DNA of 64,000 nt, taken from NCBI RefSeq assembly GCF_021739485.1, contig NZ_JAJFNK010000001.1, positions 124,001-188,000 on the forward strand, read 5' to 3'. The notes under the pieces were generated by a model that saw only the letters and a list, made by a program, of their open reading frames with translations, was not told the origin of the DNA and did no database searches. Shown here in pieces: positions 16,141 through 25,343 of this stretch (position 1 is the stretch's first letter; every line of letters starts with the position of its first letter). This DNA comes from Alicyclobacillus tolerans (GTDB lineage Bacteria; Bacillota; Bacilli; Alicyclobacillales; Alicyclobacillaceae). The position numbers and the translations under genes were made by a program.

Positions 16141-17763
16141 ATGGATACACGGCTCAAAGAGGACCGTCAAAAGCTTGGGGCAGCAACAGAGCAAGCAGGC
16201 AACCCGGGCTCGCCGCTGGATGCGATGGTCGAAGAACTGGAGGCTAAAAAAGCGAAGACTGTCCGCGAAATGGGCGGTCCGAAACGGATTGAAAAGCAGC
16301 ACGAGCTCGGCAAATGGACGGCGAGGGAGCGAATCGCCCGACTTTTCGATGCCGAAACCTTTGTAGAGATGGGGGTACTTGCCCACCACCAAGAACAAAG
16401 CGGGGACATGGCGGGGCGTTCTACGCCAGCCGACGGAGTCGTAACCGGTTACGGAAAAGTCAACGGCCGCATGGCGTGCGTAGCTGCTTACGACTTCACG
16501 GTGATGGCCGGGTCCATGGGGCGTGTGGGGGAGAAAAAAGTTTCCCGCATGCGCGAGTGGGCGTTAAAAAATCGGTCTCCCCTGATTTGGCTCATTGACT
16601 CGGCGGGTGCGCGCATCCAGGAAGCGGCCAGTTCGCGGTTTGCCGAAACCGGAGACATCTTTTTTGAAGAAGTCCGCATGTCCGGAGTTGTGCCGCTGGT
16701 GTGCGCTATGATGGGCCCGGGAGCGGCAGGGACCGCATACGTGCCTGCACTGGCAGACTTTGTTCCCATGGTAAAGGGAACGAGTTTCATGGCATTGGGC
16801 GGACCTCCGCTGGTCAAAGCGGCGATTGGCGAAGACGTCACGGAAGAGGAACTTGGGGGAAGCAAGGTCCACTGTGAGGTGTCGGGCGTGGGAGACGTAG
16901 AAGTGCCAGACGACGCTGCATGCATTGACACCATTCGCGACTACCTAAGCTATTTTCCACAGCACAACCAGGAGCGCCCTCCCGTGTTGACCACAGCCGA
17001 TCCGTTTGACCGGCGCTGCGAGCGGTTGACCCAGCTCGTCCCTGTCGAAATCAACAAGGCCTACGACATGCGTAAGGTCATCGCGGAGATCGTCGACGAC
17101 AGCCGGTTTTTTGAAATCAAGCCACGCTGGGCGCGCAATATGGTGACAGGCTTTGCCCGCGTCGCGGGACGTTCCATCGGCATTGTGGCCAATCAGCCGA
17201 TGTGGATGGGCGGTGCGATTGACGTCAACGCCTCCGACAAGGCGGCGAGGTTCATCCAGTTATGCGACGCCTTTAATATTCCGCTTTTGTACCTGGTGGA
17301 CACTCCTGGCTTTATGATCGGTTCGGCCGTCGAGAAGCAAGGTATTATCCGCCACGGGGCCAAGTTCCTGTACGCCACTGCGGATGCGACGGTGCCCAAG
17401 TTTACCGTGGTCGTTCGCAAGGCCTTTGGCGCGGGGTATTACGTCATGAACGGCCGGGCGTACGAACCCGATTTGTTGGTGGCTTGGCCCAACGCGCAAG
17501 TGAGTTTGATGGGCGCACAAGGGGCGGTCAACATCATTTTCCGCAAAGAAATCGCCAAAGCCGACGACCCTGTTTTGCGTCGTCAGGAACTCGTCGCTGA
17601 GTACCAAAGCAAGATCGGCACGGAATTGGTTGCGAGTGCCGCCCTCATCGACGACGTGATCAATCCGGCTGATACGCGCAGAGTATTGGCACTGGCCCTG
17701 GAGCGGTGCGAGAACAAACAACTGGAACGGCCCTGGAAAAAACACGGCGTCCTTCCAGTGTAA
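16141..17763 (+). CDS. acyl-CoA carboxylase, carboxyltransferase (beta) subunit
   Basis: A 540-residue carboxyltransferase subunit of the propionyl-/methylcrotonyl-/geranyl-CoA carboxylase family; it moves the carboxyl group from carboxybiotin to an acyl-CoA. The early RERIARLFD and SMGRVGEKK stretches and the later VDTPGFMIGSAVEKQGI and FGAGYYVMNGRAYEPD stretches are typical. AAGGAGG precedes the ATG at 16141. In the Atu setting it would correspond to geranyl-CoA carboxylase AtuC. The biotin carboxylase/biotin carrier chain needed for activity is absent from the window, so it must be encoded elsewhere or shared. Confidence 0.9.
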   Translation: MDTRLKEDRQKLGAATEQAGNPGSPLDAMVEELEAKKAKTVREMGGPKRIEKQHELGKWTARERIARLFDAETFVEMGVLAHHQEQSGDMAGRSTPADGVVTGYGKVNGRMACVAAYDFTVMAGSMGRVGEKKVSRMREWALKNRSPLIWLIDSAGARIQEAASSRFAETGDIFFEEVRMSGVVPLVCAMMGPGAAGTAYVPALADFVPMVKGTSFMALGGPPLVKAAIGEDVTEEELGGSKVHCEVSGVGDVEVPDDAACIDTIRDYLSYFPQHNQERPPVLTTADPFDRRCERLTQLVPVEINKAYDMRKVIAEIVDDSRFFEIKPRWARNMVTGFARVAGRSIGIVANQPMWMGGAIDVNASDKAARFIQLCDAFNIPLLYLVDTPGFMIGSAVEKQGIIRHGAKFLYATADATVPKFTVVVRKAFGAGYYVMNGRAYEPDLLVAWPNAQVSLMGAQGAVNIIFRKEIAKADDPVLRRQELVAEYQSKIGTELVASAALIDDVINPADTRRVLALALERCENKQLERPWKKHGVLPV

Positions 17764-17798
17764 AAAGGTGTTTAGTGAGCAAACGTGGAGGGATGGCT

Positions 17799-19397
17799 AT
17801 GTCCATTGGTGAGTTGGAGCGAAATTTGATTCAACGGGTATGTGTGGGGGACATTGTGGCTCGTGCGGCGGCACACTACCCGGATAAGGTCGGAATTATC
17901 GATGGGCAGCTTCGCCTTACGTACCGCCATTTCAACGAAGTGGTCAATCGCACTGGCCACGCTCTGCTGTCGCTGGGGCTGAACCACCAGGACCGCGTGG
18001 CCATCGCAAGCCGCAACACGTGGGAGTTCCTCGCGATCTATTTTGCCTGTGCCAAGGCGGGCCTCATCGCGATGCCGGTCAACCTTGGTCTCAAACCCGC
18101 GGAGATTGCGTACTGCTTGCGCGATTCCAACGCAAAGGTCCTGCTCGCGGAAACGGTGTTGAGTCATGCGGTTGCGCAAGTGGCTCCCTTGGCACCGGAC
18201 CTCGAACACGTCATTTGGTTGAGGTCAGGGTCCGACGTGCCGGCGGTTGAAAAGACCTATGGCGCGTTTGAAAGCCTGTTGACAGCAGGGAACCCGGCTG
18301 AAGTGGAGCGCGTGGTAAGCGATCGCGATGTCATTCAGCTGTTATATACCAGTGGTACCACTTCGATGCCCAAAGGGGTGCTGACCAGCCACGTCGCCGT
18401 CGTGATGACGGCCTTTTCGGCGGCTCTCCGTCAAAAATCCGACCCCAATGACGTGGTCATGCACGTGCTGCCGTTGTTTCACTGCGCCCAACTTAACTCC
18501 CTTGCCATCCCTGCCTTTGTCAATGGCGCAACTTCCGTCATCCTGCCCAGCTTTGACGTCAACCGCGTGGCCGAAGAGTTGGAACAGCACCGGGTGTCGA
18601 GCGTTCTGTTGCTTCCCATGATGTACCAGGCCCTTCTTAGTCATCCGGGGGTTCAGCGACGCAACTATTCGTCGGTGCGCTATGCCATCTACGCCATGGC
18701 CCCGATGCCCGAATCCCGAATTTCCGAGATTCAAGCCCTGTTTCCCAACGCAAAAGTCCTTCTCGGGTCCGGGCAAACGGAATTTACTCCTCCCACCACA
18801 TTTCAGTTTCCCGAACATCAACAAACCAAAGCGGCTTCCTGGGGTCCTGCAGCGCCGAGCGTCTGGGTGGAAATCATGGACGACCACGGGCGGCTTTTGC
18901 CTCGCGGAGAAACGGGAGAAATCGTATACCGAGGACCCAATGCGATGGAAGGGTACTGGAATCAACCGGAGAAGACCCTCGAAGCGTTTCATCACGGCTG
19001 GTTCCACAGCGGGGATGTGGGCTATATGGACGACGAAGGCGTCGTGTGGTTCACGGACCGCAAAAAGGATATGGTGAAAACGGGCGGAGAAAACGTGGCA
19101 TCCCTTGAAGTGGAGCGCAAGCTGCTCGAACACCCGGACGTGGCGGAAGCTGCGGTCGTGGGTTTGCCGCACGACCGGTGGGGGGAAGCGGTGACAGGCC
19201 TAGTCATTCTTAAGGAGGGGCGCTCGCCAAGCGAGCAAGACATCATCGCGTATTGCAAGACGACCTTAGCTGATTTTAAGGTTCCAAAGCGGATTCACTT
19301 CGTAACCGAGTTTCCACGGACAGGTACCGGAAAGATCCAGAAGCACGAGTTGCGCGCCCATTTCAAAACGATGTATCAGGAGAAATCTCCGTCTTAA
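17799..19397 (+). CDS. acyl-CoA synthetase (AMP-forming)
   Basis: A 532-residue ANL-superfamily ligase that activates a carboxylic acid with ATP to the acyl-adenylate and then to the CoA thioester. The P-loop is LLYTSGTTSMPKGV, the adenine-binding region GSGQTEFTPPTTF, the hinge motif WFHSGDVGYMDDEG with DRKKDMVKTGGENV, and the catalytic lysine lies in PRTGTGKIQKHEL near the end. The ATG at 17799 is 6 bases after GGAGGG. It is the last gene of the cluster and ends at a strong terminator. Comparable to AtuH in terpene catabolism, or a general fatty acid ligase. Confidence 0.9.
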   Translation: MSIGELERNLIQRVCVGDIVARAAAHYPDKVGIIDGQLRLTYRHFNEVVNRTGHALLSLGLNHQDRVAIASRNTWEFLAIYFACAKAGLIAMPVNLGLKPAEIAYCLRDSNAKVLLAETVLSHAVAQVAPLAPDLEHVIWLRSGSDVPAVEKTYGAFESLLTAGNPAEVERVVSDRDVIQLLYTSGTTSMPKGVLTSHVAVVMTAFSAALRQKSDPNDVVMHVLPLFHCAQLNSLAIPAFVNGATSVILPSFDVNRVAEELEQHRVSSVLLLPMMYQALLSHPGVQRRNYSSVRYAIYAMAPMPESRISEIQALFPNAKVLLGSGQTEFTPPTTFQFPEHQQTKAASWGPAAPSVWVEIMDDHGRLLPRGETGEIVYRGPNAMEGYWNQPEKTLEAFHHGWFHSGDVGYMDDEGVVWFTDRKKDMVKTGGENVASLEVERKLLEHPDVAEAAVVGLPHDRWGEAVTGLVILKEGRSPSEQDIIAYCKTTLADFKVPKRIHFVTEFPRTGTGKIQKHELRAHFKTMYQEKSPS

Positions 19398-19406
19398 ACA
19401 CAAAAC

Positions 19407-19438
19407 GCACCTCGGTGGCAGGGTTTCCACCGGGGTGC
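19407..19438 (+). terminator. terminator of the acyl-CoA catabolic cluster
   Basis: A 12-bp stem with one mismatch (GCACCTCGGTGG against CCACCGGGGTGC) and an 8-base loop, directly after the ligase gene. The T-tract is weak. Confidence 0.6.
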
Positions 19439-19507
19439 TGTTAATTTCGGTGTATTGTTGAATCCTGGGAAGAAATCGTCCGGGCAACAGGTGCATCGAC
19501 GCGCGTG

Positions 19508-19717
19508 CTATCGCTTTTCGATTTGCGAACTTTGGTCCGTCGGATGCGAAAGTACGTGGTGCTCCGAAAAAACCGGAACAGGCTCCGTAAATTCCCCGTT
19601 TCCGAGCGGATATGCGACGTACGTCTGGTGACACACGGAACAGTGAAAGCGTTCGTATTCACCGGAAAACTCAACTTGAACCAGGTGGCCGTGGGGCCCG
19701 CAATGTGGGCATAGCAT
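19508..19717 (-). CDS. small zinc-ribbon-like protein
   Basis: A 69-residue protein with two CxxC-type pairs (MLCPHCG at the start and FHCSVCH in the middle), which together could hold one zinc ion. Between them lies a short beta-rich stretch, and the tail is polar. The ATG at 19717 follows AAGGGTGAT; a longer frame begins at 19780 but has no ribosome site. It is not recognised as a named family. It stands alone, facing the terminator of the acyl-CoA cluster. Confidence 0.5.
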   Translation of the reverse strand: MLCPHCGPHGHLVQVEFSGEYERFHCSVCHQTYVAYPLGNGEFTEPVPVFSEHHVLSHPTDQSSQIEKR

Positions 19718-20023
19718 AGGAACATCACCCTTTTCGGTGTGATAAAAGCACTGAAAGCGCTTTACCTGAGCCCTAAACACATCGCCGCAACGAACCGCTG
19801 CCCGGAGAGCTGGAATCCTGCCATTACTTCCAGCCTTAACTTCATTGTATCCGATTTTGTCCGCGATGTGAATTCGGGATTGCGGTACGCACGGTGCATG
19901 AGTTAAAAAAATATATTTGTCTGAAGTCTTCCTGTTCTCGGTGAATTATTGATATACTGAAAAATAACCAGAGTAACGTGTGAATAGTGCAAGGAAATTT
20001 TATTTTTTATCAGATTCACAGAA
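19718..20023. other. intergenic space between the zinc-ribbon gene and glc leader
   Basis: AT-rich in its second half. TATACT at about 19953 could be a -10 hexamer for the glc operon but no good -35 accompanies it. No gene is visible. Confidence 0.4.
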
Positions 20024-20098
20024 CCTTGTTCTGCAAGGTAGAACAAGGCATGGGGGACAGGGTTCGGCAACCCGACAAAGTCCCTGCCTTGGCAGGAT
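20024..20098 (+). promoter_or_regulatory. structured leader of the glcEFD operon
   Basis: Three inverted repeats follow one another: CCTTGTTCT (20024-20032) with AGAACAAGG (20040-20048), perfect 9 bp; GGGAC/GTCCC enclosing GGGTT-CGGC-AACCC (about 20053-20083); and CCTGCC-TT-GGCAGG (20083-20096). This may be a riboswitch-like RNA or a regulator site. It does not fit a riboswitch class that can be recognised by eye, including the glycine, THF and SAM types. Confidence 0.4.
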
Positions 20099-20146
20099 GA
20101 CAGCGTGCACAAGTCGCATCGGCAGAACACCGGGAGGTGCACCAAA

Positions 20147-21466
20147 GTGGCAAGCCGTGAAACCGTATCTGTAGAACAAATTGAAGCGGAATTCAAAGCC
20201 TTGCTGGGGCAAGACAAGACGGCGGTTGACGCTCAACTGGGGCAGCAACTGACAGGACAGTCCAACCCTGTCGTCGCGTTGACGCCGACGGCTGAAGAGG
20301 AAGTATCCCAGATTCTTGCCTTGGCCCAAGCGCGGGACTTAAAGGTTGTACCGCTCGGTCTGGGCAGCCAATCTCAGATGGGTTACCCGGGCAAACCGAT
20401 TGACCTCGTCATTCGGTCTGCCGGAATGAATCAAATTCTCGAGTACTCTCCGTCAGATATGGTGGTGTCCGTGCAGCCGGGCGTCACGTTGGAACAACTT
20501 CAAACCACACTTGCGCAAAACGGTCAGTTTTTGCCGATGGATCCCGCCTGTCCGCCGGCAGCGACCGTGGGTGGCATTGTAGCCGCAGGCAGCAACGGAC
20601 CGTTGCGGACATTGTATGGAGGTCTGCGGGACATGACCATCGGACTGAAGGCGGTGTACCCGGATGGACGCGTCGTCAAGACCGGTGGAAAGGTCGTCAA
20701 GAACGTAGCGGGATACGATATGACGAAACTGTTTATCGGGTCGTTGGGAACATTGGCGTTTTTGTCGGAAATCGCGTTTAAGCTCCGCCCGCTGCCCCAC
20801 CACTACGAACTGTGCCTGTTGTCAGGCGAGGCCGCTCAAGTCGAACAACTCAGTCACCGGATCGTCCATTCCCATCTGATTCCATCTAGAATGGAAGCCC
20901 TTTCAGGGGCTTTCGCCGAGTCGCTGGGAATTGCTCACCCATTTGTATGTGCCGTCGAGTCCCACGAAAATCAGACGGCTGCAGCCCATCAAACCCATCA
21001 ACTGAAGCAGTGGGGCCAGGAATTGGGCATGCATGTCGAAGTCATGCAGGGAACAAACGTTGCAGCATTTTGGCAGCAGCACCAGGAACACGCTGCCAAC
21101 AGTTCGCTGGTCATCCGTATGGCGCTGCGTCCGAGCGCGATCGCAGGCGTTGGTCAAAAGCTCCGCGAACACTTGCGCGCGCTTGGACAGCCCTTTCATT
21201 TGTCGCTCGGCACGACGACCGGGGCGGGCCGGGTGTTTGCAGGACCTTTAACGCTCAGTCAAGAGCAGCAATTGGTGGCACGTTGCCGGGAGTTGTGTGC
21301 CAAAGAGGGCGGAACGGCCGTCGTCGAACGCGGCTCGCTGGCACTGCGGGACAAAGTCGATCCGTTTGGTCCCATGGGTCCGGAATTGGCTCTGATGAAA
21401 GGCATCAAGGCGACCATCGATCCAAATGGCCTGATGAGTCCGGGCCGTTTTGTAGGAGGGGTATAA
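20147..21466 (+). CDS. glcE: glycolate oxidase FAD-binding subunit GlcE-like
   Basis: A 439-residue PCMH-type FAD-binding protein, the second flavin-fold subunit of the three-part glycolate oxidase that converts glycolate to glyoxylate and passes electrons to the respiratory chain. The FAD region includes VVPLGLGSQSQMGYPGKP, PACPPAATVGGIVAAGSNGP and the stretch GGKVVKNVAGYDMTKLFIG. The GTG at 20147 is used because GGGAGGTG precedes it; the frame could open at 20105 without a ribosome site. It ends one base before the GTG of glcF and so belongs to a tight operon glcE-glcF-glcD. Confidence 0.85.
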   Translation: MASRETVSVEQIEAEFKALLGQDKTAVDAQLGQQLTGQSNPVVALTPTAEEEVSQILALAQARDLKVVPLGLGSQSQMGYPGKPIDLVIRSAGMNQILEYSPSDMVVSVQPGVTLEQLQTTLAQNGQFLPMDPACPPAATVGGIVAAGSNGPLRTLYGGLRDMTIGLKAVYPDGRVVKTGGKVVKNVAGYDMTKLFIGSLGTLAFLSEIAFKLRPLPHHYELCLLSGEAAQVEQLSHRIVHSHLIPSRMEALSGAFAESLGIAHPFVCAVESHENQTAAAHQTHQLKQWGQELGMHVEVMQGTNVAAFWQQHQEHAANSSLVIRMALRPSAIAGVGQKLREHLRALGQPFHLSLGTTTGAGRVFAGPLTLSQEQQLVARCRELCAKEGGTAVVERGSLALRDKVDPFGPMGPELALMKGIKATIDPNGLMSPGRFVGGV

Positions 21467-22825
21467 GTGGCGAAGGCAGAGCCGGAAATCTTACAGATGG
21501 TGAAGCAGGATACCTCGTTTTGTTGGCCGGATGCCCCGGAGGAAGACAAATACTCAGTCTGTGTGCACTGCGGCTTTTGCCTGGAGGTCTGTCCGACTTA
21601 TCAGGAACTCGGAGATGAAAACGAGTCGCCCCGCGGACGGGTCTACCTGATTAAGCAGGCGTCTCAGGGAATTTTGCCGCTGGATGAATCGGTGATTAAC
21701 CCGGTGTTCAACTGTTTGGACTGCCGCGCATGCGAAACGGTTTGTCCCTCAGGAGTCCAGGTCGGCGCCTTGATTGAAGAAGCGCGCGGACAAGTGCATT
21801 ACATGAAGCAAGAAACCGGTGGAAGCAGTGTGCAAAGCGCGATTGAAAACCTGTTTTTGCGGACCATTTTTCCGCATCCCAAGCGCCTCAAAGTGGTCGG
21901 GAAACTGATGCGCGTGTATCAGAGAACCGGGATGAAGTCATTCGTTCACAAGACGGGCTTGATGAAGGTCCTTCCCAAACACCTGCAGGAAATGGATGCC
22001 ATCTTGCCTGACATTCCGGCGCAGTCTGCGCTCGATTCGCTGCCTGACGTCATTCCTGCACAGGGTCCGGTCAAAGGGCAAGCGGCCTTGTTCACAGGCT
22101 GCGTCATGGACGTCGTGTTTTCCGACATCAACCGGGCGACGGCCAGGGTGTCCGCGCGCAACGGATTGACCGTTTTAGTACCCAAAGACCAGGTGTGCTG
22201 CGGGGCGCTGCAGGTTCATGCGGGCGACCGCGATCAGGCGCGGGAGATGGCGAGAAAAAACATCGACGTGTTCCTCGCATCGGGTGCGGACTACGTCATT
22301 ATCAACGCGGCGGGATGCGGTGCGGCACTCAAGGAGTACCCAGAACTGTTTCACGATGACAAAGAGTACCACAACAAGGCCGAAGTGTTTTCGAGCAAGG
22401 TGCGGGATATCTCAGAACTGCTGGTCGAAGTCGGGTTTGAGGCGCCGAGGGGTCGCGTGGAACGGACCATCACGTACCACGACGCCTGCCACTTGTGTCA
22501 CGCGCAAAAGGTTCGTTCCCAGCCCCGTGAAATCTTGCACTCGATTCCGGGCGTGAACCTGGTGGAAATGCAGGATTCAGAGCGCTGCTGCGGCAGTGCT
22601 GGCATCTACAACCTCACGCATCCCGAGATGGCGGGCAATCTGCTGGAGAGCAAGATGGATAACGTTCCCGAAGGCGTGGACGGCATCGCCATGGGCAATC
22701 CAGGTTGTATGATGCAGATTAAGGTGGGTGTGCACCGGCGTCACAGCGACCTGGATGTCTTGCATACGGTGGAACTGCTCGACTTGGCGTACCGAAAGGA
22801 GGATGACGGCCGTGCAGGACAGTGA
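21467..22825 (+). CDS. glcF: glycolate oxidase iron-sulfur subunit
   Basis: A 452-residue protein with two [4Fe-4S] ferredoxin motifs near the N-terminus (CVHCGFCLEVCP and CLDCRACETVCPSG) and two cysteine-rich CCG domains (around CCGALQVHAGD and ERCCGSAGIYN). This is the electron-transfer subunit of glycolate oxidase or a related lactate/glycolate dehydrogenase. The GTG follows the glcE stop directly, with TAGGAGGGG as the ribosome site inside the end of glcE. Its 3' end overlaps the start of glcD by 14 bases. Confidence 0.9.
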   Translation: MAKAEPEILQMVKQDTSFCWPDAPEEDKYSVCVHCGFCLEVCPTYQELGDENESPRGRVYLIKQASQGILPLDESVINPVFNCLDCRACETVCPSGVQVGALIEEARGQVHYMKQETGGSSVQSAIENLFLRTIFPHPKRLKVVGKLMRVYQRTGMKSFVHKTGLMKVLPKHLQEMDAILPDIPAQSALDSLPDVIPAQGPVKGQAALFTGCVMDVVFSDINRATARVSARNGLTVLVPKDQVCCGALQVHAGDRDQAREMARKNIDVFLASGADYVIINAAGCGAALKEYPELFHDDKEYHNKAEVFSSKVRDISELLVEVGFEAPRGRVERTITYHDACHLCHAQKVRSQPREILHSIPGVNLVEMQDSERCCGSAGIYNLTHPEMAGNLLESKMDNVPEGVDGIAMGNPGCMMQIKVGVHRRHSDLDVLHTVELLDLAYRKEDDGRAGQ

Positions 22826-24308
22826 ATTGGTTCGCGAGTTGACTGAGATTGTCGGGCCAGACCGAATTCTGCATACCAAGAACCAACTGGTCGCCTACGA
22901 ATGCGACGGGTATGTGGCGCATTCGTCAAGGCCCCGCGCCGTAGTGTTCCCGCAAACGACCGAGGAAGTGTCGCGCATTGTCACACTGCTGCACGAAAAC
23001 GAAATTCCCTTTTTGCCCCGAGGCGCCGGGACGGGATTGAGCGGAGGGGTGATTCCTCTCAACGGCGAGGTCATCATCAGCCTGGTCAAGATGGATAAGC
23101 TCTTGTCCGTCGACTTCGACAACATGAGGGCTGTCGTCCAGCCTGGTCACGTGAATTTGATGCTGACCAAAAAAATCAGCAAGGAAGGCTGGTACTACGC
23201 ACCCGACCCGTCCAGCCAATCGGCGTGCACCATCGGCGGCAACCTGGCGGAAAACGCGGGCGGCTCGCACTGTTTGAAATACGGCGTCACCACGAACCAC
23301 ATCGTGGCGGCGGAAGTTGTGCTGCCGACGGGCGAAATTGTTCACGTCGGTTCCGAATTCGGCGATGCCACAGGCTACGACGTGCTCGGCTTGATTGTCG
23401 GTTCCGAAGGGACGCTCGGCATTGCGACGGCCATCACCGTGCGGATCCTCAAGAAACCAGAGGCTGTGAAGACCATCATGGCCATGTACGACCGCGTCGA
23501 GGACGCTTCCGATACGGTCTCCGGCGTGATTGGTGCGGGGATGATCCCGGCCGCTATGGAAATGATGGATCAGCTTGCGATGCAAGCTGTGGATAAAAGC
23601 AACTACTACGTGGGGTATCCGACGGATATCGAGGCCGTGCTGCTCATCGAAGTCGACGGACTCGCAGCCGGGGTCGAAGAGGCGGCTCAGCAAATCGTAG
23701 ACATCTGCAAGCAGCACAACGTTCGCACGGTCAAGGTCGCGCAGTCCACAGCCGAGCGCGCCTTGTGGTGGAGCAGCCGCAAAATGGCTTTTGGTGCCAT
23801 GGGGCGAATCTCGCCGGACTATATTGTGCAAGACGGCGTAATTCCGCGCAGCCGGTTGACGGAAGTGCTGCAACACATCCGCCGCATAAGTGAAGAGACG
23901 GATTTGCGCATTGCCAACGTGTTTCATGCCGGGGACGGCAATTTGCACCCGCTCATCTGCTATGACTCTCGGATTCCTGGAGAGACGGAGAAGGCGATCT
24001 CGGTCGGTTCTGACATTTTGAAAATCTGTGCAGACGTCGGCGGCAGCATTACGGGGGAGCACGGAGTCGGGTTCGAAAAAATCGAGGAAATGCGGTACGT
24101 GTTCAGCGACGTCGACTTGCAGGCGCAAATTGACGTCCGCAGCGTGTTTAACCCACGCGATTTGTGCAACTCCGGCAAGCTGATTCCGCGGCCGTCCCGG
24201 TGCGCGGAGGTTAAACAGGTCAAGAGGCTGATCGAAGACAACGCTCTGATTATGGACGGGTTTCAGGACCAGACCTATACCACGGCTCCTTCCGGACACC
24301 ATTCGTGA
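22812..24308 (+). CDS. glcD: glycolate oxidase FAD-binding subunit GlcD
   Basis: A 498-residue FAD-linked oxidase of the GlcD/D-lactate dehydrogenase family, the catalytic subunit of the complex. FAD-binding marks are LPRGAGTGLSGGVIPL and CTIGGNLAENAGGSHCLKYG, and the C-terminal domain has VFHAGDGNLHPLI and ITGEHGVGFEK, which hold metal and substrate residues. Two starts are close: ATG at 22803 directly touches AAAGGAGG, while GTG at 22812 is 9 bases away and is preferred. D-lactate is an alternative substrate. An IclR regulator follows. Confidence 0.9.
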   Translation: MQDSELVRELTEIVGPDRILHTKNQLVAYECDGYVAHSSRPRAVVFPQTTEEVSRIVTLLHENEIPFLPRGAGTGLSGGVIPLNGEVIISLVKMDKLLSVDFDNMRAVVQPGHVNLMLTKKISKEGWYYAPDPSSQSACTIGGNLAENAGGSHCLKYGVTTNHIVAAEVVLPTGEIVHVGSEFGDATGYDVLGLIVGSEGTLGIATAITVRILKKPEAVKTIMAMYDRVEDASDTVSGVIGAGMIPAAMEMMDQLAMQAVDKSNYYVGYPTDIEAVLLIEVDGLAAGVEEAAQQIVDICKQHNVRTVKVAQSTAERALWWSSRKMAFGAMGRISPDYIVQDGVIPRSRLTEVLQHIRRISEETDLRIANVFHAGDGNLHPLICYDSRIPGETEKAISVGSDILKICADVGGSITGEHGVGFEKIEEMRYVFSDVDLQAQIDVRSVFNPRDLCNSGKLIPRPSRCAEVKQVKRLIEDNALIMDGFQDQTYTTAPSGHHS

Positions 24309-24333
24309 AACTGCAAACTGAGGAGACGAGACG

Positions 24334-25149
24334 ATGGACGATTATACAGTCAAATCAGTCGACAAGGCGTGTCTGCTGATCGAGGTCGTCAGCGATTACC
24401 CGGAGGGCATCGGGATTACAGAATTGGCTCAGCACGTGGACATGGTGAAAAGCACCGTGCATCGCTTGCTCACCACGCTGATGAAACGGGGATACATTGA
24501 ACAGGACGCCAGTACCGGGAAGTACAAACTTGGTTACACCTTACTCGACCTGGGCATGAAGCTCTTGTCTTCCATCGATTTGCGGCGCGAGGCCCTGAGT
24601 TTTTTGCAGGAACTGGCTGACGCTTCAAACGAGGTGGTTCACCTGGCCTTCCTCGACCAAGGAGAAATCGTCTATGTGGAAAAAGTCGAGAGTTTGAATA
24701 CGATTCGCATGCATTCGCGGGTGGGAAAGCGCGTCCCGGTCCATGCAACCGGACTCGGCAAGGCGATTCTAGCGTTTTTGCCCTATCAGGAAACCCTGTC
24801 GATCATTGACCGCTACGGCTTGCCAGCGTTGACGGAGCACACGATTACCGACAAGGCGACGTTTTTGAAGTCGCTGGAAGATACGCGGCGCAACGGATAC
24901 GCGATTGACGTCGAAGAAAATCAACTGGGCATTTCTTGCGTCGCCACGCCGATTTGGGACAACAACCACCGCGTTGTCGCCGCCTGCAGCGTATCCGGGC
25001 CGAGTGTGCGCGTCACGTGGGAACGGATGCAAGAACTCATCCCGTTGGTTCGCTCGACAGGAGCCAACATTTCAGAACGGTTGGGATACCGTCCTTCGGA
25101 ACCGGTCAAGATGCGGTTATCCACCTCTTCCTCGCGACGGCGGGGTTGA
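24334..25149 (+). CDS. IclR-family transcriptional regulator
   Basis: A 271-residue regulator with an N-terminal winged helix-turn-helix (about 10-70; GITELAQHVDMVKSTVHRLL) and a C-terminal IclR effector domain (about 85-255), including VGKRVPVHATGLGKAILAF and the binding-site region ENQLGISCVATPIWD. IclR proteins bind small carboxylic acids. It lies 25 bases downstream of glcD behind GAGGAGA and is probably co-transcribed with it, so glycolate, glyoxylate or a similar acid is a plausible effector and the glc leader a plausible target. Confidence 0.9.
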   Translation: MDDYTVKSVDKACLLIEVVSDYPEGIGITELAQHVDMVKSTVHRLLTTLMKRGYIEQDASTGKYKLGYTLLDLGMKLLSSIDLRREALSFLQELADASNEVVHLAFLDQGEIVYVEKVESLNTIRMHSRVGKRVPVHATGLGKAILAFLPYQETLSIIDRYGLPALTEHTITDKATFLKSLEDTRRNGYAIDVEENQLGISCVATPIWDNNHRVVAACSVSGPSVRVTWERMQELIPLVRSTGANISERLGYRPSEPVKMRLSTSSSRRRG

Positions 25150-25343
25150 GTGACTATCGGCCAAAGCTCAGAAAGCTTCCAAAAGGACTTTCGACCGTAT
25201 TTCTCGATTCGCGCCGCGGGTATGAGCGCCCGGACTCCTGTTTGGAAATTCCGGGCGCACAGACGGGTGACGGCTTTGATTGCCCTCTGCATAGCTTCTG
25301 CACAATTGCCGCGCCACTTCTGCAACACCAATTGCCAGGCCAC

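Noticed and set aside
20090..20105. Sigma-54 promoter before glcE
   Set aside because: TGGCAG is a fair -24 but the -12 part (CAGC) is poor, and it overlaps the CCTGCC hairpin.
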